Assembly: GCA_002104985.1 (NCBI GenBank)
Contig: MCGO01000109.1
Span: forward strand, 62,001-126,000
DNA: 64,000 bases
DNA from: Rhizoclosmatium globosum
Lineage: Eukaryota > Chytridiomycota > Chytridiomycetes > Chytridiales > Chytriomycetaceae
Reading direction: 5' to 3'
The stretch's first letter is position 1. Each line of letters opens with the position of its first letter. The translations under genes were made by a program, and so were the position numbers. Positions 11,846-23,982 of the stretch are shown here, piece after piece. Below the pieces are notes generated by a model. That model did no database searches. It was not told where the DNA came from and saw only the letters and a program-made list of their open reading frames with translations.

Positions 11846-13540
11846 ATGGAGCAACATCCAACAGCTTCCACGGTACTTGTGTGGTACCTCCTAATTGACC
11901 GGCACGGCGAAGCGATCGCTGAGTCATCCATTGACGGTGTCTTAGTCAGCGACGGCGCGACAGTTCTCGAGTTCCGGCGCCGCGTCTTGGCCACAAACGC
12001 CGCAATTCTCGGATGCAACAACGTTAACGTTGTAGCAAGCCACCTTTCCGTGTTCAAAAGTGCACGTGACTTTGTTCGGGGCGAGGCCGTGGCGCTGACA
12101 GCGAACGTGAACGGGCTTCAGAGCTGCGTCGAGAAGCCGCTTCTTGTTGCCGTGCGTGCAAACTTAACGAGTACATACTCTTTCTTTCTTTGGAATTGTC
12201 ACTTACTCGAATGCGTTAGAACACTCAGTTCTGGTGTTGCTGCAGGAAGAACGTTCTCTCCAATTTGATCAGGAACCTCCATATACCACTACCACCAACA
12301 TACAACCAACTACTTTGAATGGTTTATTTCCTAAACATTGCGTCTCAGATGCAGCTGTGCCTGCCCTGGAACCTACAGTGGAACACGAGGTCTTAACAAC
12401 CAATATATTATCTGCTGGCTCGGATATCACTAGAACGGACACAGAAACACACAAATCGGATTCAAAACGAGAAATTAGTGTGAAACAAATCTCTGAATCT
12501 CCGAATGACGTCTTGCTCTCGGCGTACAAATTACTGTTGACTGCTTTAGAATCTCACCGTACACAGAACCACTCAAAGGACTCATATAGCGCGAATCAGG
12601 ATGACGTTCAGCGTAAAATCCAAGATAAAAACGAAAGCGAATGGAGCATTAGTGGAAAATCTGTATCAATCGAGGAGCCCAAATCAGCTGAAAATCCGCC
12701 AGTTTCTAGACTTAAGCCGGTTCGTCCGGTGACCTGGGTTGAAGACATTGTCAGGCGCCTTTGTCTACTTCCTCTAGGGTACCAAAGACCAGAAATTCTG
12801 CGAGAAGGAATATCTCGAGGGCGACTTATCCTCGAGTTTATGAAGCAACTCCTGCGTATATTGACCAAAACGGCTTCCTCCATCAGGTTCCTATGTTGCC
12901 GAATACTTCATCATATCCGTTGATTCCATATACCCAGCCTGGTTTTCTGCCTTCGTCTGACCAATCTGACCAACCTGTATATCTCCCTCTGGTTGGCCCA
13001 ATTCCGAACGAGCCAGCAGCTGAGTGGGTGATCCCAGTATCAAAACCAATCACAATTCGAAATCCTGATGACCAGAACGGCTTCGTTGTCTCGCAACACG
13101 AACTCAAGGCCACTGCTTGGAATATCCCCGTTTTAAAACCTGTGAAAATTCAGAATCCCAAGACGAGTGCGGTTGTTACGATTTCTGCGAATGGCGACGT
13201 CGTTGAAAGTGTTAATCGTGCTTTGAATCCTGATGCATCCGATTTTGTTGTTGAGCATGATAATGTTGAGCCTGAAGTGGAGCAACTCATTCCATCTGTC
13301 GTGGATTCTGTTGACAGCGTTGTATCCATCGAGGCTCCTGATTCTTGTGAATCCATTACTTGCAACTCTGACTTCAAAAGGCTGGATGACAACGATTCAA
13401 ATCCAACGTCTCCGACTGGAATGCCGATTCCCAGTTCTGTATTCAATCCCAATATCTACAAGTCTCAGCCATGGTGGAGTATTGAAACGAGTTCAGATGA
13501 AGAGGATACACCTAGTCAAGTAATTCCCAAGATTAATTAG
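11846..13540 (+). CDS. Unknown protein with Crinkler-like ubiquitin-fold N-terminus
   Basis: The first ATG is at 11846 (the upstream TTG at 11819 is not a start). Residues about 9-102 (VLVWYLLIDRHGEAIAESS ... DGATVLEFRRRVLATN ... ASHLSVFKS ... EKPLLVAV) have the spacing of the N-terminal ubiquitin-like header of Crinkler (CRN) proteins, common in chytrids; this is a pattern match only. An intron at 12152-12245 (GTGCGT...CTGCAG) keeps frame with the second exon; 12156-12219 is an alternative. At about 12755-12765 the frame must change by one base or through a short intron to reach the last part, ending at 13540. The C-terminal half is Ser/Pro/acidic, with two related lines (WVIPVSKPITIRNP and WNIPVLKPVKIQNP) forming an internal repeat. 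No nuclease, kinase or other effector domain seen. Confidence 0.5.
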
Positions 13541-14068
13541 TTTCCCGTGATGCAAGACACCTCGAATGATATTAGTATTTCGGATCAAGGTGAATAACCA
13601 AGATCAAGTATGATTTGTTTACAAGTGCTTGTTCGTTGTGGTGTCATTCATTTTTTCCATTTATTTTAGTTCTTTAAGTTGATGGTATTCATGGCTTTAT
13701 TCTTAACGTGTATTTTTTAATATACCGTGGAATCCTGACCGATGTGAGGAGTGTTACATTTCATTGGTGATGGGTACTCTTGAGTAAGGAGAGAATAGCG
13801 GGTTTCTCAGTGCCCACACAGTTCGGTACCCTGACTTAGCCCCAATAACCAGTGCATAAATCAATTCACGTAATATATCATGTGATACAAGAAAGAAACG
13901 AAAGAATAAAGAGATTAATTGTGTCGCAGTTTTCTTTTTTCGAATCGAATCAAAAGAAATCAAACAAAAGTTGAAGAAAAGGCCAAAGTGTTCTTACTTC
14001 GCCCAACACCAAAAACTGTTTCATCGTTTTACGCACTCCGCCGAGGACATCGATTCAGTTACTTCAAA
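13541..14068. other. Intergenic region upstream of IleRS
   Basis: About 530 bases, AT-rich, no gene supported. Contains the 3' end of the preceding gene and the IleRS promoter and leader. Confidence 0.5.
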
Positions 14069-17000
14069 ATGACTTCAAATGGCGACTTTGTCTGGGCCGC
14101 CTGGCACTGGACCAAGGCCGATAACAGCCCTAAGGACCAGGTTCCATCGGCTATCCCAGACGGTAACCTGCCGATGCATCATCATCATTGCTAGTAACAT
14201 GCATTACTTACTTGTCTGCTTCTAGTTCCTGCAAACATCTCCTTCCCTGCCGAAGAGCACCGCATCCTCGAGTTCTGGAAAGAGATTGATGCGTTCCAAA
14301 CATCCCTGAAGCTTTCAAAGGGAAAGAAGGAATTCACCTTCTACGACGGTCCTCCTTTCGCGACGGGTCTTCCCCACTACGGTCACTTGCTTGCCGGAAC
14401 CATCAAGGTATTGCACCATCCCTCTGATCAACTCCCCCTAATCGCTAAATCTCACACCGACAGGATACCGTCACTCGTTACGCCCACCAAACCGGCCACC
14501 ACGTCGAACGTCGCTTCGGTTGGGATTGCCATGGTCTCCCCGTCGAGCACGAAATTGACAAAAAGCTCAACATCAAGACTCAGGAAGATGTCATGAAGAT
14601 TGGTATCAAGCAGTACAACGCTGAATGTCGCTCTATCGTTATGAAGTTCTCATCTGAGTGGGAAACAACTGTGACCCGTATCGGTCGATGGATTGACTTT
14701 AAGAACGATTACAAGACCTTGAACACTTCATTTATGGAGTCTGTTTGGTGGGTCTTTAAGGAGCTCTTTGAGAAGGGCCAGATTTACAGGGGATTCAGTG
14801 TAAGTTGCGTCGTGCTAATGTGACTCTGGGATCTAAACTCAGGACGCTCCAGATCATGCCTTACTCAACTGCTTGTACCACTCCAATGTCCAACTTCGAG
14901 GCTGGTCAAAACTACAAGGACGTTATTGATCCATCTGTCGTTATTTCATTCCCACTCAAGAGTGACCCTAATGTCGCTCTCCTTGCTTGGACATCCACTC
15001 CATGGACTCTTCCATCCAACTTGGCTGTCTGCGTGAACCCCAACTACGAATACGTTAAGATTAAGGATGAGGAGACTGGCTCCATCTGGATTCTCTTGCC
15101 ACAACGTTTGGAAATGTTGTACAAGGATCCAAAGAAGGCCAAGTACTCTGTCTTGGAAAAGATTATGGGATCTGCATTGAAGGGATTGGAGTACGAGCCT
15201 TTGTACGACTACTTCATCGAGGTACCCCACTACATGAGCTCAAAACAACCCATGTTCTAACTTATCTATCACAGCGTCAAGGAAAAGGATCTTTCATCGT
15301 CATGGCTGACACCTACGTTACCGACGATAGCGGTACCGGTATCGTTCACTGTGCTCCCGCATTCGGAGAGGACGATTACCGGTCTGCATCAACCACAACG
15401 TTGTATCCGGCGAAGACGTCCCATGCCCAGTCGACGCGTCCGGAAACTTCACTTCCATCGTCCGCGACTACGCCGGCCAATACGTCAAAGACGCCGACAA
15501 GCCAATCCAAAAAGACTTGAAGGCTCGTAACCGTTTGATTCGTCAAACCCAATTCTCTCACTCGTACCCATTCTGTTGGAGATCCGACACGCCATTGATC
15601 TACAAGGCTGTTCCTTCGTGGTTCGTTCGTGTGACTAACATCAGAAGCCAGTTGATGAAGAACAACGCGGAGACGCTTTGGGTTCCTGACTTTGTGAAGG
15701 AGAAGCGATTTGCTAACTGGTTGGAGAACGCGAGAGACTGGAATATTTCTAGAAACCGTTACTGGGGTACTCCTATCCCACTTTGGATCTCTGACGACAA
15801 GGAGGAGGTTAGTCTTTGTATTCGAATTGTTTAAAGAGTATTTAGTTAACTCTTCCGCATCTAGATTATTGCCGTTGGATCTGTTGCTGAGCTTGAGCAG
15901 CTTACTGGAGTCAAAGGAATCACCGACCTTCACCGTGACAGCATTGACCACCTCACCATTCCTTCTCGCAAGGGCAAGGGTGTTCTCCGCCGTACCAATG
16001 AAGTCCTTGACTGTTGGTTCGAGTCTGGATCCATGCCTTTCGCTCAGCAGCACTACCCCTTCGAAAACAAGGATCGGTTCGAGAGAGTCTTCCCAGCTGA
16101 CTTCATTGCCGAAGGTCTTGACCAAACCCGTGGTTGGTTCTACACCCTCCTTGTTTTGTCCACCCACTTGATGGACAAGGCTCCATGGAAGAACTTGATT
16201 GTCAACGGTCTCGTCCTTGCTGCGTAAGTCCTCTTTTTTACAAGAATTGGTTGAAGTACTGAATTGAATTACAGTGACGGAAAGAAGATGAGTAAGTCTA
16301 AGAAGAACTACCCAGACCCATCCATCATCCTCGAAAGCTACGGAGCCGACGTACTTCGTCTCTACCTCATCAACTCCCCAGTCGTCCGTGCTGAACCTCT
16401 TCGTTTCGACGAGAAGGGAGTCAAGTCCTTGATCGCCGCTGTCTTCTTGCCATGGTACAACTCCTACAGATTCTTCTTTGCCCAACTCGCCCTCCTCAAG
16501 AAGGAGCACGACTTTGACTTCAAGTACGACGCCAAGGGAGACACCAAGTTTGACAACGTCATGGACCAATGGATTCTTGCGTCTACCCAGAGTTTGATTC
16601 AGTTTGTTCGTGAAGAGATGGCCGCGTACCGTCTTTACACTGTCGTGCCGCGACTCTTGGAGACCATTGATACCTTGACGAACTGGTACATTCGTTTCAA
16701 CCGTAAGAGATTAAAGGGAGAGAACGGGCTTGAGGATGCTTCCAAGGCTTTGCAGACTCTCTTTGAGGTTCTGTTTACCTTGTCGAAGATGATGGTATGC
16801 AATTTAACTTTATTGTCTTGATTTTTAACTTGTTTGTCTAAATAGGCTCCATTCACTCCATTCATTACCGAAACCATGTACCAAAATCTGAAATCATGTA
16901 TCCAAGAAACTCCAGGCGAAGACACACGTTCTGTCCACTTCTTGATGTTCCCAGAAGTCAAGAGCCAATACTTCAACGCCGACATTGAGCGCTCCGTGTC

Positions 17001-17754
17001 CCGCATGCAGCGTGTCATCGAACTCGGTCGTTACATTCGTGAGAAGCGTGGCCTCGCTTTGAAGGCTCCACTCCGTGAATTGATCGTCATCAACAAGGAC
17101 CCTATCTTCCAGGAGGATATCCGAAGCTTGGAGTCTTACATCAAGGAGGAGCTTAACTTGAAGACTGTCACTACTACTGCTGATGAGGCTGCTTACGGTG
17201 TCAGATACGAGTTGAAGCCAGACTTCAAGGTGTTGGGAGCTAAGTTGGGTAAGGACTTGGCCAAGGTGAAGAAGGCTTTGACTACCTTGAGCCCTGAGCA
17301 AGTCCAGCAGTACGTCAGCACCAACTCATTGGTCATCGAAGGGGTTTCATTGGGCGAGGGTGATTTGGAGGTTGTCCGTCAGTTCGACACAAGCGCTGGA
17401 ACTGGATCTAAATTCGAGGCAAAGGCTCAAGGCGATGTTCTTGTCATTCTCGATGTTGCTGAAGATTTGGAGCTTGTTCAGGAAGGTTTGGCTCGTGAGC
17501 TTATCAACCGAGTGCAGAGGCTGAGAAAGAAGGCTGGTTTGCAGCCTGTTGATGATGTGGAGTACTTCTACACCATGACTGTTGACAAGGATGGAAAGTT
17601 GGCGAAGGCTATGGTTGCTCAGAAAGAGTTCCTGAGCAAGGCTTTGAAGCAGCCGGTTTCAGTCTGGAACGGTGCTAACGGAAAGGAGGTTATCATTGAT
17701 GAGGAACAGGAAATTGACGAGGCCAAGTTCCAGCTCTACTTGGTTCGTGCATAA
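14069..17754 (+). CDS. ILS1: Isoleucyl-tRNA synthetase, cytosolic
   Basis: Class I aminoacyl-tRNA synthetase charging tRNA-Ile. Eight exons fit: 14069-14162, 14226-14407, 14464-14799, 14853-15221, 15275-15807, 15865-16223, 16275-16794, 16846-17754, giving about 1100 aa, the usual cytosolic length. Signatures: [14 protein letters not shown] (HIGH-type motif), [46 protein letters not shown] (editing domain), [26 protein letters not shown] and [10 protein letters not shown] (KMSKS). At 15379-15386 one base is missing: EDDY should continue RVCINHN, but the genomic frame reads into a stop at 15520, and the conserved sequence resumes in the shifted frame. With an essential gene this is almost certainly a sequence error, unless another copy exists elsewhere. 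The 3' end faces Trm11 across 55 bp. Confidence 0.97.
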
Positions 17755-17809
17755 AGTATATGCAAGCGTGAATATATTCAATATTAAATGCCCAGCTTTT
17801 TTATTTCGT

Positions 17810-19393
17810 TTATTCCTTGAAGTATCCTTTTCTGAATCCTGCGTGAGCTGGATTGTCAATAAGTGTGACCAATCCATCTCCTTGCACTTTCATATCCTTT
17901 TCATCAAGCGCCACTTTAGTCTGCATTCCCTTCTCGATCTCAATCAACAATGCGTCTAAATCCAAATCCGGTTCATCTGCCTTCAATTTCTCCATGATAA
18001 TCATTCGTCTCGCCCATTTGTTGAAACTCTGCTCGCAGTTATCCAGCAACCGAAGACGCTTATGTCTCGGTACATCTTTAGGACTATACGAGTCCGTCAG
18101 AGTAGGTAACCAGTACACAAGTCGTCCACCAGGCACCAAAAACTTTGCAGCAAACGAAATCAAATCCGCCATCACATCATCCAGCTCATACGGAACACAT
18201 TGTGGAAGCTTATAACCACCATCTCGGTTATAGATACTAGTTTTGGGCGGAGCTTTTGGGTTCACAGCAATCTTTTTCGCACCAGCACGAACTCCATATG
18301 GAGGATCACAGACGATCGCGTCCCACAGTTCACAATCGCGCCAAGGGTGGTGAGCAATATCGCATACAACCGTTCCAAGAATTCTGTCTTCAAGGCTATA
18401 TTGTTTCGCATTGGATTCGATGCTTTTTCCGTTTCCTTTTCCACGGATTTGACGGCCGTCAATGTCAGATCCGATAGTGTAGGCGCCAAAGTGAGAACTC
18501 GTGACCAGGAAACTTCCAGTTCCGACGAATGGGTCTAAAACCAATGATCCAGGGCGAGCCTACAGGTACATCAATTGTCAATTTCAGAGTTAGATTGGCA
18601 TGAGCTCTCTTACCAAGGCAACATTAGACATAATCAAAGAAAGTTCAGCATCCATAGAAGTAGTTCCCAGATATCCACGCTTCTTTAAGTCATATTGCTG
18701 AATAAGAGCTCGACTTGATTCAGCAACAAATGGTCCCCAAAATAACCTGATTGGGGCATCAGGAACAGGAAGACCTTGATTTGGAAAGTCATTATAGTCT
18801 TCGTATAGAGAGAATACAACGTCTGGGTTCTTTAGGTCAATGTCTCCATCGTACGGCAGGAAGGAAAATCGCTCAATTCGTTCAACTTGCTGGGGAATTG
18901 TGAGACTGGATCCAAACGCAGTCACATTGAATTTGAATGATGTTTTGAGGTATGGAGTATGCTATTAGATTTTATGTCAGTTCGGCTTCTGGAACTCAAA
19001 CTACACCGAACGTACTTTCTCCAATGGAATCTCCTTAACTTTTTCGAGCAATGCTTCCAATGTATCTGCCTGAGCCCACAGCTCTATTACTTCTTTGATG
19101 AGGATAGAGCGGTTGAGGAGCTTCTTCGCATTTGCGGCTGATTTCATTCGAACGACCAGAAACGGGGACTAATGAGAGCCATTTAAAGTCTTTTAAATCA
19201 TTGCCATTATACACTAACGACTTCGAGTAGTTCTGCAGGGTCGAATTCAATCTCGACATTTTCAAGGATGGCTAAAGCTCGTAGCTCTGAGAGTACAGAG
19301 TCAGCCTTCCTCCAATACAAACAACAGTTTGAAAGTACCAGCAAGACGGAAGTTCAGATGCGCTTGTGCGAAAAACAGAACAAATGAGAGCAT
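17810..19393 (-). CDS. TRM11: tRNA (guanine-N2-)-methyltransferase, Trm11 catalytic subunit
   Basis: Methylates G10 of tRNAs together with Trm112. Five exons: 19339-19393, 19219-19286, 19016-19168, 18614-18961, 17810-18559; about 457 aa, the normal family length. The N-terminus MLSFVLFFAQAHLNFRLAE matches the THUMP-like start of Trm11 and was recovered only by splicing. Methyltransferase motifs: LDPFVGTGSFL (SAM-binding), GSDIDGRQIRGKG, DAIVCDPPYGVRAGAKK (catalytic DPPY), LVPGGRLVYWLPT, and NCEQSFNKWARRMIIMEK near the C-terminus. All exons are in frame with no break. The ATG at 19393 is chosen because the conserved N-terminus begins directly after it. Confidence 0.95.
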
Positions 19394-19753
19394 TATCAGA
19401 TGGACAGAAAAAAAGAAAGAGTAAGTCAAAAAACCCATCAGATCTACCATTCCATTTTTTCAATAACCAATCCTCCAATATTCTTTCGCGTGAAGTTAAA
19501 TGATGGCTTTCTGCTTTAAAGCCTCGATGTTGCGCCCAACTCAGTTTCGCCTACGCCACAGCTTCCAATTTCTGTATTAACTCAATTTCGTTCCTCAGAG
19601 AGCAAACAAACAAAGACACACTTTGAGTGCAAAACATCCACGACTTCGGAAATTTTCTTCATCGCGAATTGTGTCTGGTGATTCTTGGATTGTTCGACCC
19701 CAAAAAAGACCAGACACGTCAAAAAACCAACGCTCCCAAAAAGACTTTCCCAA

Positions 19754-21383
19754 ATGCCATCGGTAGAATCCAAGCCCCACGTGCTCCTCCTTGGTGCAGG
19801 AGGTGTCGGCAAGGCGGTGCTCGCAACGCTGCACCAAATGTTCCCCGCGATCGGTTACGCCACACTTACCATCATTGACAAGGTGGACTACGCGGACCAT
19901 CCCGTTGTCGCCCGCGCTGTCGAGAACGGCGCCGTATTCAAACACGTCGAAGTCACAAGAAAGAACTTTGAATCCATTTTCACTGAGGCTTTTGGTACCA
20001 AGGATGACAGCAGCGTCGAGGAAGGTTCCGTGAAGCTGTTTATTGACTTGTCTGTAGGTGTTGGGTACCTTGATGTTATTGGATGGTGTGCCAAGAACGG
20101 GGTTTGTTATGTCTCGACAGCCCGTAAGTCTAATGAAAACCTTGTCTTAGTGCACGCACTAACAAGGTGCCCTTGATAGAGGAACCCTGGGACGACGATA
20201 TCTTTGGTAACGCCACGTCAGTCACAGATGAGGCTGCTGGTGAAGACTACTCTGCAGTGTTGGACAACACTGTGTATGCCCACCAGCAGAAGCTCAAGAA
20301 GGCACTCGGCAATCTTGTCGATCCCCAGTTTACTGCTATTGTCGATCACGGAATGAATCCAGGGTAAGCTCTATCCTCAACCTTCCTGCCTTTAACGATT
20401 GGTACAGACTTGTGTCTCATTTCTGCAAGTTGGGGCTTGTGAAGGTTGCCGAAAAGACTCTCGCGAAAGTCCCAGAGCACCAAGAACTTGCGAATGCCCT
20501 TGCCACTAAGAACCTTGCTGTCATCGGTCAGCTGCTCGGTTTGCGCACTGTCCACGTGTCTGAGATTGACACTCAAGTCCCAATTGAACCAAAGAAAGAT
20601 GGCGAATTTCTCTGCACGTGGTCTCCATTGGGTTTCTACGAGGAAGGTCTTTGTCCTGCTCAAGTCTCCTGGGGAACTCACGAGAAGGAACTTCCTCAAA
20701 ACGGTGTTCCTTTGGGTCCCCAGCAGATCATTATGAAGAAACACTCTGTCAAGACGGATATCAAGTCCTACGTTGCTTCTCACGGCGAGATCAAGGGCCT
20801 TTTGATCCCTCACTCTGAATGTGCCACTCTCGCCGAATACTTGACAATTAAGGGGCAAGATGGTGAGCTTGTTTACCGACCTACCATCAATTACGTTTAC
20901 GCTCCACCTCAATGTGGTATGGACTCCTGGACTGAAGTCTTTGCGACCTCTGGCCTTCAAATGCAAGACTCCTCTCGTGTTCTCGAAGGGAAGGAGATCG
21001 CATCTGGCGAAGATGCCGTTGGTATCTTATTGATCTTCGAGCGGGATCCAGTCGATTATTTGACAGGCAATGTCGAATCTGAAGCCAAGCCTTGGTGCTT
21101 CTGGTCCGGCTCTATTTTGGACATTGACGAATGTCGTAAGAACCACGGATCTGAAACTGTTCCAGCTCCAACTACTATGCAAGTCGTTGCTGGTGTTTTT
21201 GGCGCTCTGAATTGGATGCTTGCTGCTCCTGAAAACCGAAAGAGGGGTGTTGTTTGGCCCGAAGCATTGCCAAGTGATGAAATCGAGGCTTTCGCTGCTC
21301 CATGGTTGGGTCGTATGGTCTTTGAACACTTTGAGTGGGATAATGCGCCAAAGGGTTGTCAGTTTAAAGACTTCCTTCTTTAA
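19754..21383 (+). CDS. Homospermidine synthase, bacterial-type (saccharopine dehydrogenase-like fold)
   Basis: Makes sym-homospermidine from putrescine (or spermidine plus putrescine) in an NAD-dependent reaction. Three exons (19754-20123, 20180-20363, 20408-21383) give 509 aa, near the usual 470-490 for the family. The Rossmann start is HVLLLGAGGVGKAVLA. Family blocks follow in order: LSVGVGYLDVIGWC, EPWDDD right after the first intron, GMNPGLVSHFCKL, VSEIDTQVP, FLCTWSPLGFYEEGLCPAQ, SWGTHEKELPQNGVP, LIPHSECATLAEYL, YRPTINYVYAPP, WSGSILDIDECR, TMQVVAGVFGALNW and EHFEWD. This order and the EPW, TWS and GTHE motifs distinguish it from lysine-pathway saccharopine reductases. Plant homospermidine synthase belongs to an unrelated family, so the gene may have been acquired from bacteria, now with spliceosomal introns. 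No frame breaks. Confidence 0.88.
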
Positions 21384-21396
21384 GTTATCATTCATT

Positions 21397-23072
21397 CTAA
21401 ATTGAGTGGGAAATAAAGTGCACTTTACTGCTTGAGTTCAGTTTCATCAAATACAATATGCGGAAACCAATATGAATAAGTCCCACTAAAACAGCAATAC
21501 CAACAGGAATCCATGCACATAAGATTAATTGGTTTCCCCAAACACCCTCATTACTTAACAGCTCGCCGCTAACATAAAAGCTCCTGCTAAACTTAGCTCT
21601 CTCACAGCATCAACAAATGCATAGACAAGGTTTTCCCAATCCTCTGACTCCTCTACTGCTGTTTCTTGGAAGTCCAACTTGCCAAGACGGAACACCAGCT
21701 TCAGTATCCGTCAAAGTCTGTTGAGTCCCTGACAATGAGTCTGACACAATGGTAGATGTTGATGCTTCCGATTCTAGTTTGTTGAAAGATCGTTCCGAAA
21801 AGAGAATCGTCTCGGGAACCATGACTTCAAAGCTACCAAATAACCACCCACGCCGATTCCCATGATCAAAATAACCAAATAGATCATATCAGCAGGTAAA
21901 TGTGGTTCTGTGGTATTAATACTCTTGTATCCAAGGCCAAGCGCTGTTCCTGACCCCATAACAAGGAAAACCGAAAGTTTCACGCAAATTTCTGGTTTTA
22001 GAATTCGAGGGAATAGGGCCATACATGCCTGAGACAAAGACATTCCCAATTTAGAAGCCACAATGACAAACGTTGATTTAAAGGAAGTCTCGTTGGTATT
22101 GTTGTCAGACGGGAACATCAAGCGAGAGAGTGACGGTAATGACGAGCTCATGCAAATGATTGTGGCCCACAATAATACAGTATTGATGAGAAGAACCAAG
22201 ACACGCTTCGACTTCAGCAGTTTCTTGCAATTCAAATCCATGATGTCTTCGTTCTCAATTGAACAACTTCATGTGGTTCAAACTTTGCCTCTGTCACCGA
22301 GGACACCCACATTGAAGTCCCCAAAAGCAAGACCGCTCCACATCCTCCCGCCATAATCAAGAACCGATTCGTGGCTTCCTGAACGACTCCAACAAGAGCA
22401 GAAGGCAAGCTCACAATCACAAGTCCTGCAATACTCCCCCAAAACAACCGCGAAGTGTTGACTTTTTGGAGTTCAATTGCATCTGAATTCATGAGAGGCA
22501 TCACAGCTCATAAGCACATAGGTTGTGACCATAGAACCAGTTGAAGAGAATCAAAATCGATCCATAGTAAATCGCCAAACTACTGACAGGGATCGTAGGC
22601 TTCAGCCACAATAGCTGGAAGAAGAGAGCCAGAGGAATCGCTGTGATCAGCAGCCATGCTCGATGCTGGCCAAACTGTCGAAATGGAAGTGCTGACATCA
22701 ACAGCGACGACAGAGGACCAACCAAGACATTAAACACCTTATTTGTGGGTTGTGTTAGATTATCTTTCTTACTTGACGTTTGACAGGACAACTCACCTCA
22801 GACACAAGAAGGATTGTTCCAGCAGTGTTTCCCTCGAGACCACTTGAGATCAACGCATCCAAAAGGTAGTATGCAAACAGATCGTCAATCATCACCAGGC
22901 CGCCTGAATCATAAGATAGTCTCAGTGTTCCAAATGTGGCTTGGATAGTACACCTTTACTTACCGCCAATCATGCAGTACCAGCCATGTACGAGTGTTTC
23001 TGACCCTTTTCTTTTGACTTTGATTGCGTGTCTTCGCTCGTCTCTCCATTCTTGAGGCTTGGGTGGTTCCAT
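21397..23072 (-). pseudogene. MFS transporter (MFS_2/GPH-like), repeatedly frame-broken
   Basis: Start ATG at 23072 (MEPPKPQEWRDERRHAIKVK). GT-AG introns at 22904-22963 and 22738-22796 join the first helices: MIGG/GLVMIDDLF, then VFNVLVGPLSSLLMSALPF and GQHRAWLLITAIPLALFF, the pattern of sugar/GPH-type major facilitators. Further helices lie in successive frames: after 22503 (MPLMNSDAIELQK), about 22255 (ENEDIMDLNCKKL), about 21835 (GGYLV then FEVMVPETILF), about 21680, and about 21570, ending HFISHSI* at 21397. Three or four slips need one extra base and one needs the opposite change. Five breaks in one gene suggest either decay or a badly resolved stretch. It ends 13 bp from the convergent homospermidine synthase gene. 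Substrate unknown. Confidence 0.6.
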
Positions 23073-23114
23073 GACACTTCGCCTAATTTCCGAAGTTTTA
23101 TTCTTTGGCCTAAC

Positions 23115-23138
23115 AAATTTTGCAGGGGGTCGGTGATG
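23115..23138 (+). repeat. Left arm of 24-bp inverted repeat
   Basis: Its reverse complement recurs at 23958-23982 with one substitution-type difference in the A/T run and one extra G. The core ggtcggtgatg is identical. It lies 42 bp upstream of the MFS start codon. Confidence 0.85.
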
Positions 23139-23940
23139 CACAGAAAAAAGTGGCAATTTTATGGAACCAAGACTGCATCTCCGCAGCACCGCTATTTAAA
23201 TACTTCAAATGTATAAAAAGTTTGTTTATCCTGCTTATTCATGCAATATTAATACTCCTTTCTGCAATTTGAGGGATATGCTAATTACGACTCGTTATAG
23301 ACAATATGTTTTCAAAATATTTGAAAAGTGTTTAGTTGATTTTGTAAGACGCTAACGTTTCACCCTTTTGGCCACCAGATCAATTCATAGTCATCCCCGA
23401 CGAAATAACAAGTTGAACCGCAAGACCTTTCTACCAGATTTTGCAAACAATCCATTAAGACTTTATGAGGTAAAAGGAACACGGAAGCGCACTTCTTATT
23501 TTGTGGTCACAATTCTCGCTTATCTTCTTAAATGTATTCAATGTATTTAAAAAGTTGTTCTTAAAGGTCTCTGATTGTTTCAGGCCATTCCGTTTTCTTT
23601 TCATATGTATTTGTTTTGTGAATTCTTAAAACAGTCCAAGGATATTTAAATCAGAAAAAAGGAGCACTTGGTGATCTAAAAGATACTCTGGCAATGGCAA
23701 ATCTTTTTGATTCAAGAGAAGGGAACGAGTAAGAAAGAAGTTATTGAGGTTTGAAGGAAAATCGCGATTTTACGAACCAAAAGCGAATTCAAAAAACGGA
23801 GCACTTGGCCCTCATAAACGCATCAGTTACTTTGTCTCAGTCAAAATTGATGCTTATACGTTTTGATTTCATGAAGTTATTAGGGTTGGAAGTTTGGGTG
23901 AGTGTCCCTTTTTGACCCCAAGGAAATTTTGTGAGGCAAA

Positions 23941-23982
23941 GTCGCAAAAAGTTGCGACATCACCGACCCCCCTGCAAATTTT
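23941..23982 (-). repeat. Right arm of inverted repeat plus adjacent hairpin
   Basis: Bases 23941-23958 form a perfect 7-bp stem (gtcgcaa/ttgcgac) with a 4-base loop; the inverted-repeat arm (catcaccgaccccc...) starts at its last base and runs to 23982. Together with the arm at 23115 it bounds about 870 bp of non-coding DNA. Confidence 0.8.

Noticed and set aside
19754..21383. Saccharopine dehydrogenase (lysine pathway) call
   Set aside because: The fold is shared, but the motif series (EPW, GMNPGLVSHF, TWS, WGTHE) is that of homospermidine synthase.
23368..23550. 60-codon ORF in the non-coding kilobase
   Set aside because: No motif, odd codon use, no neighbour context; expected by chance.
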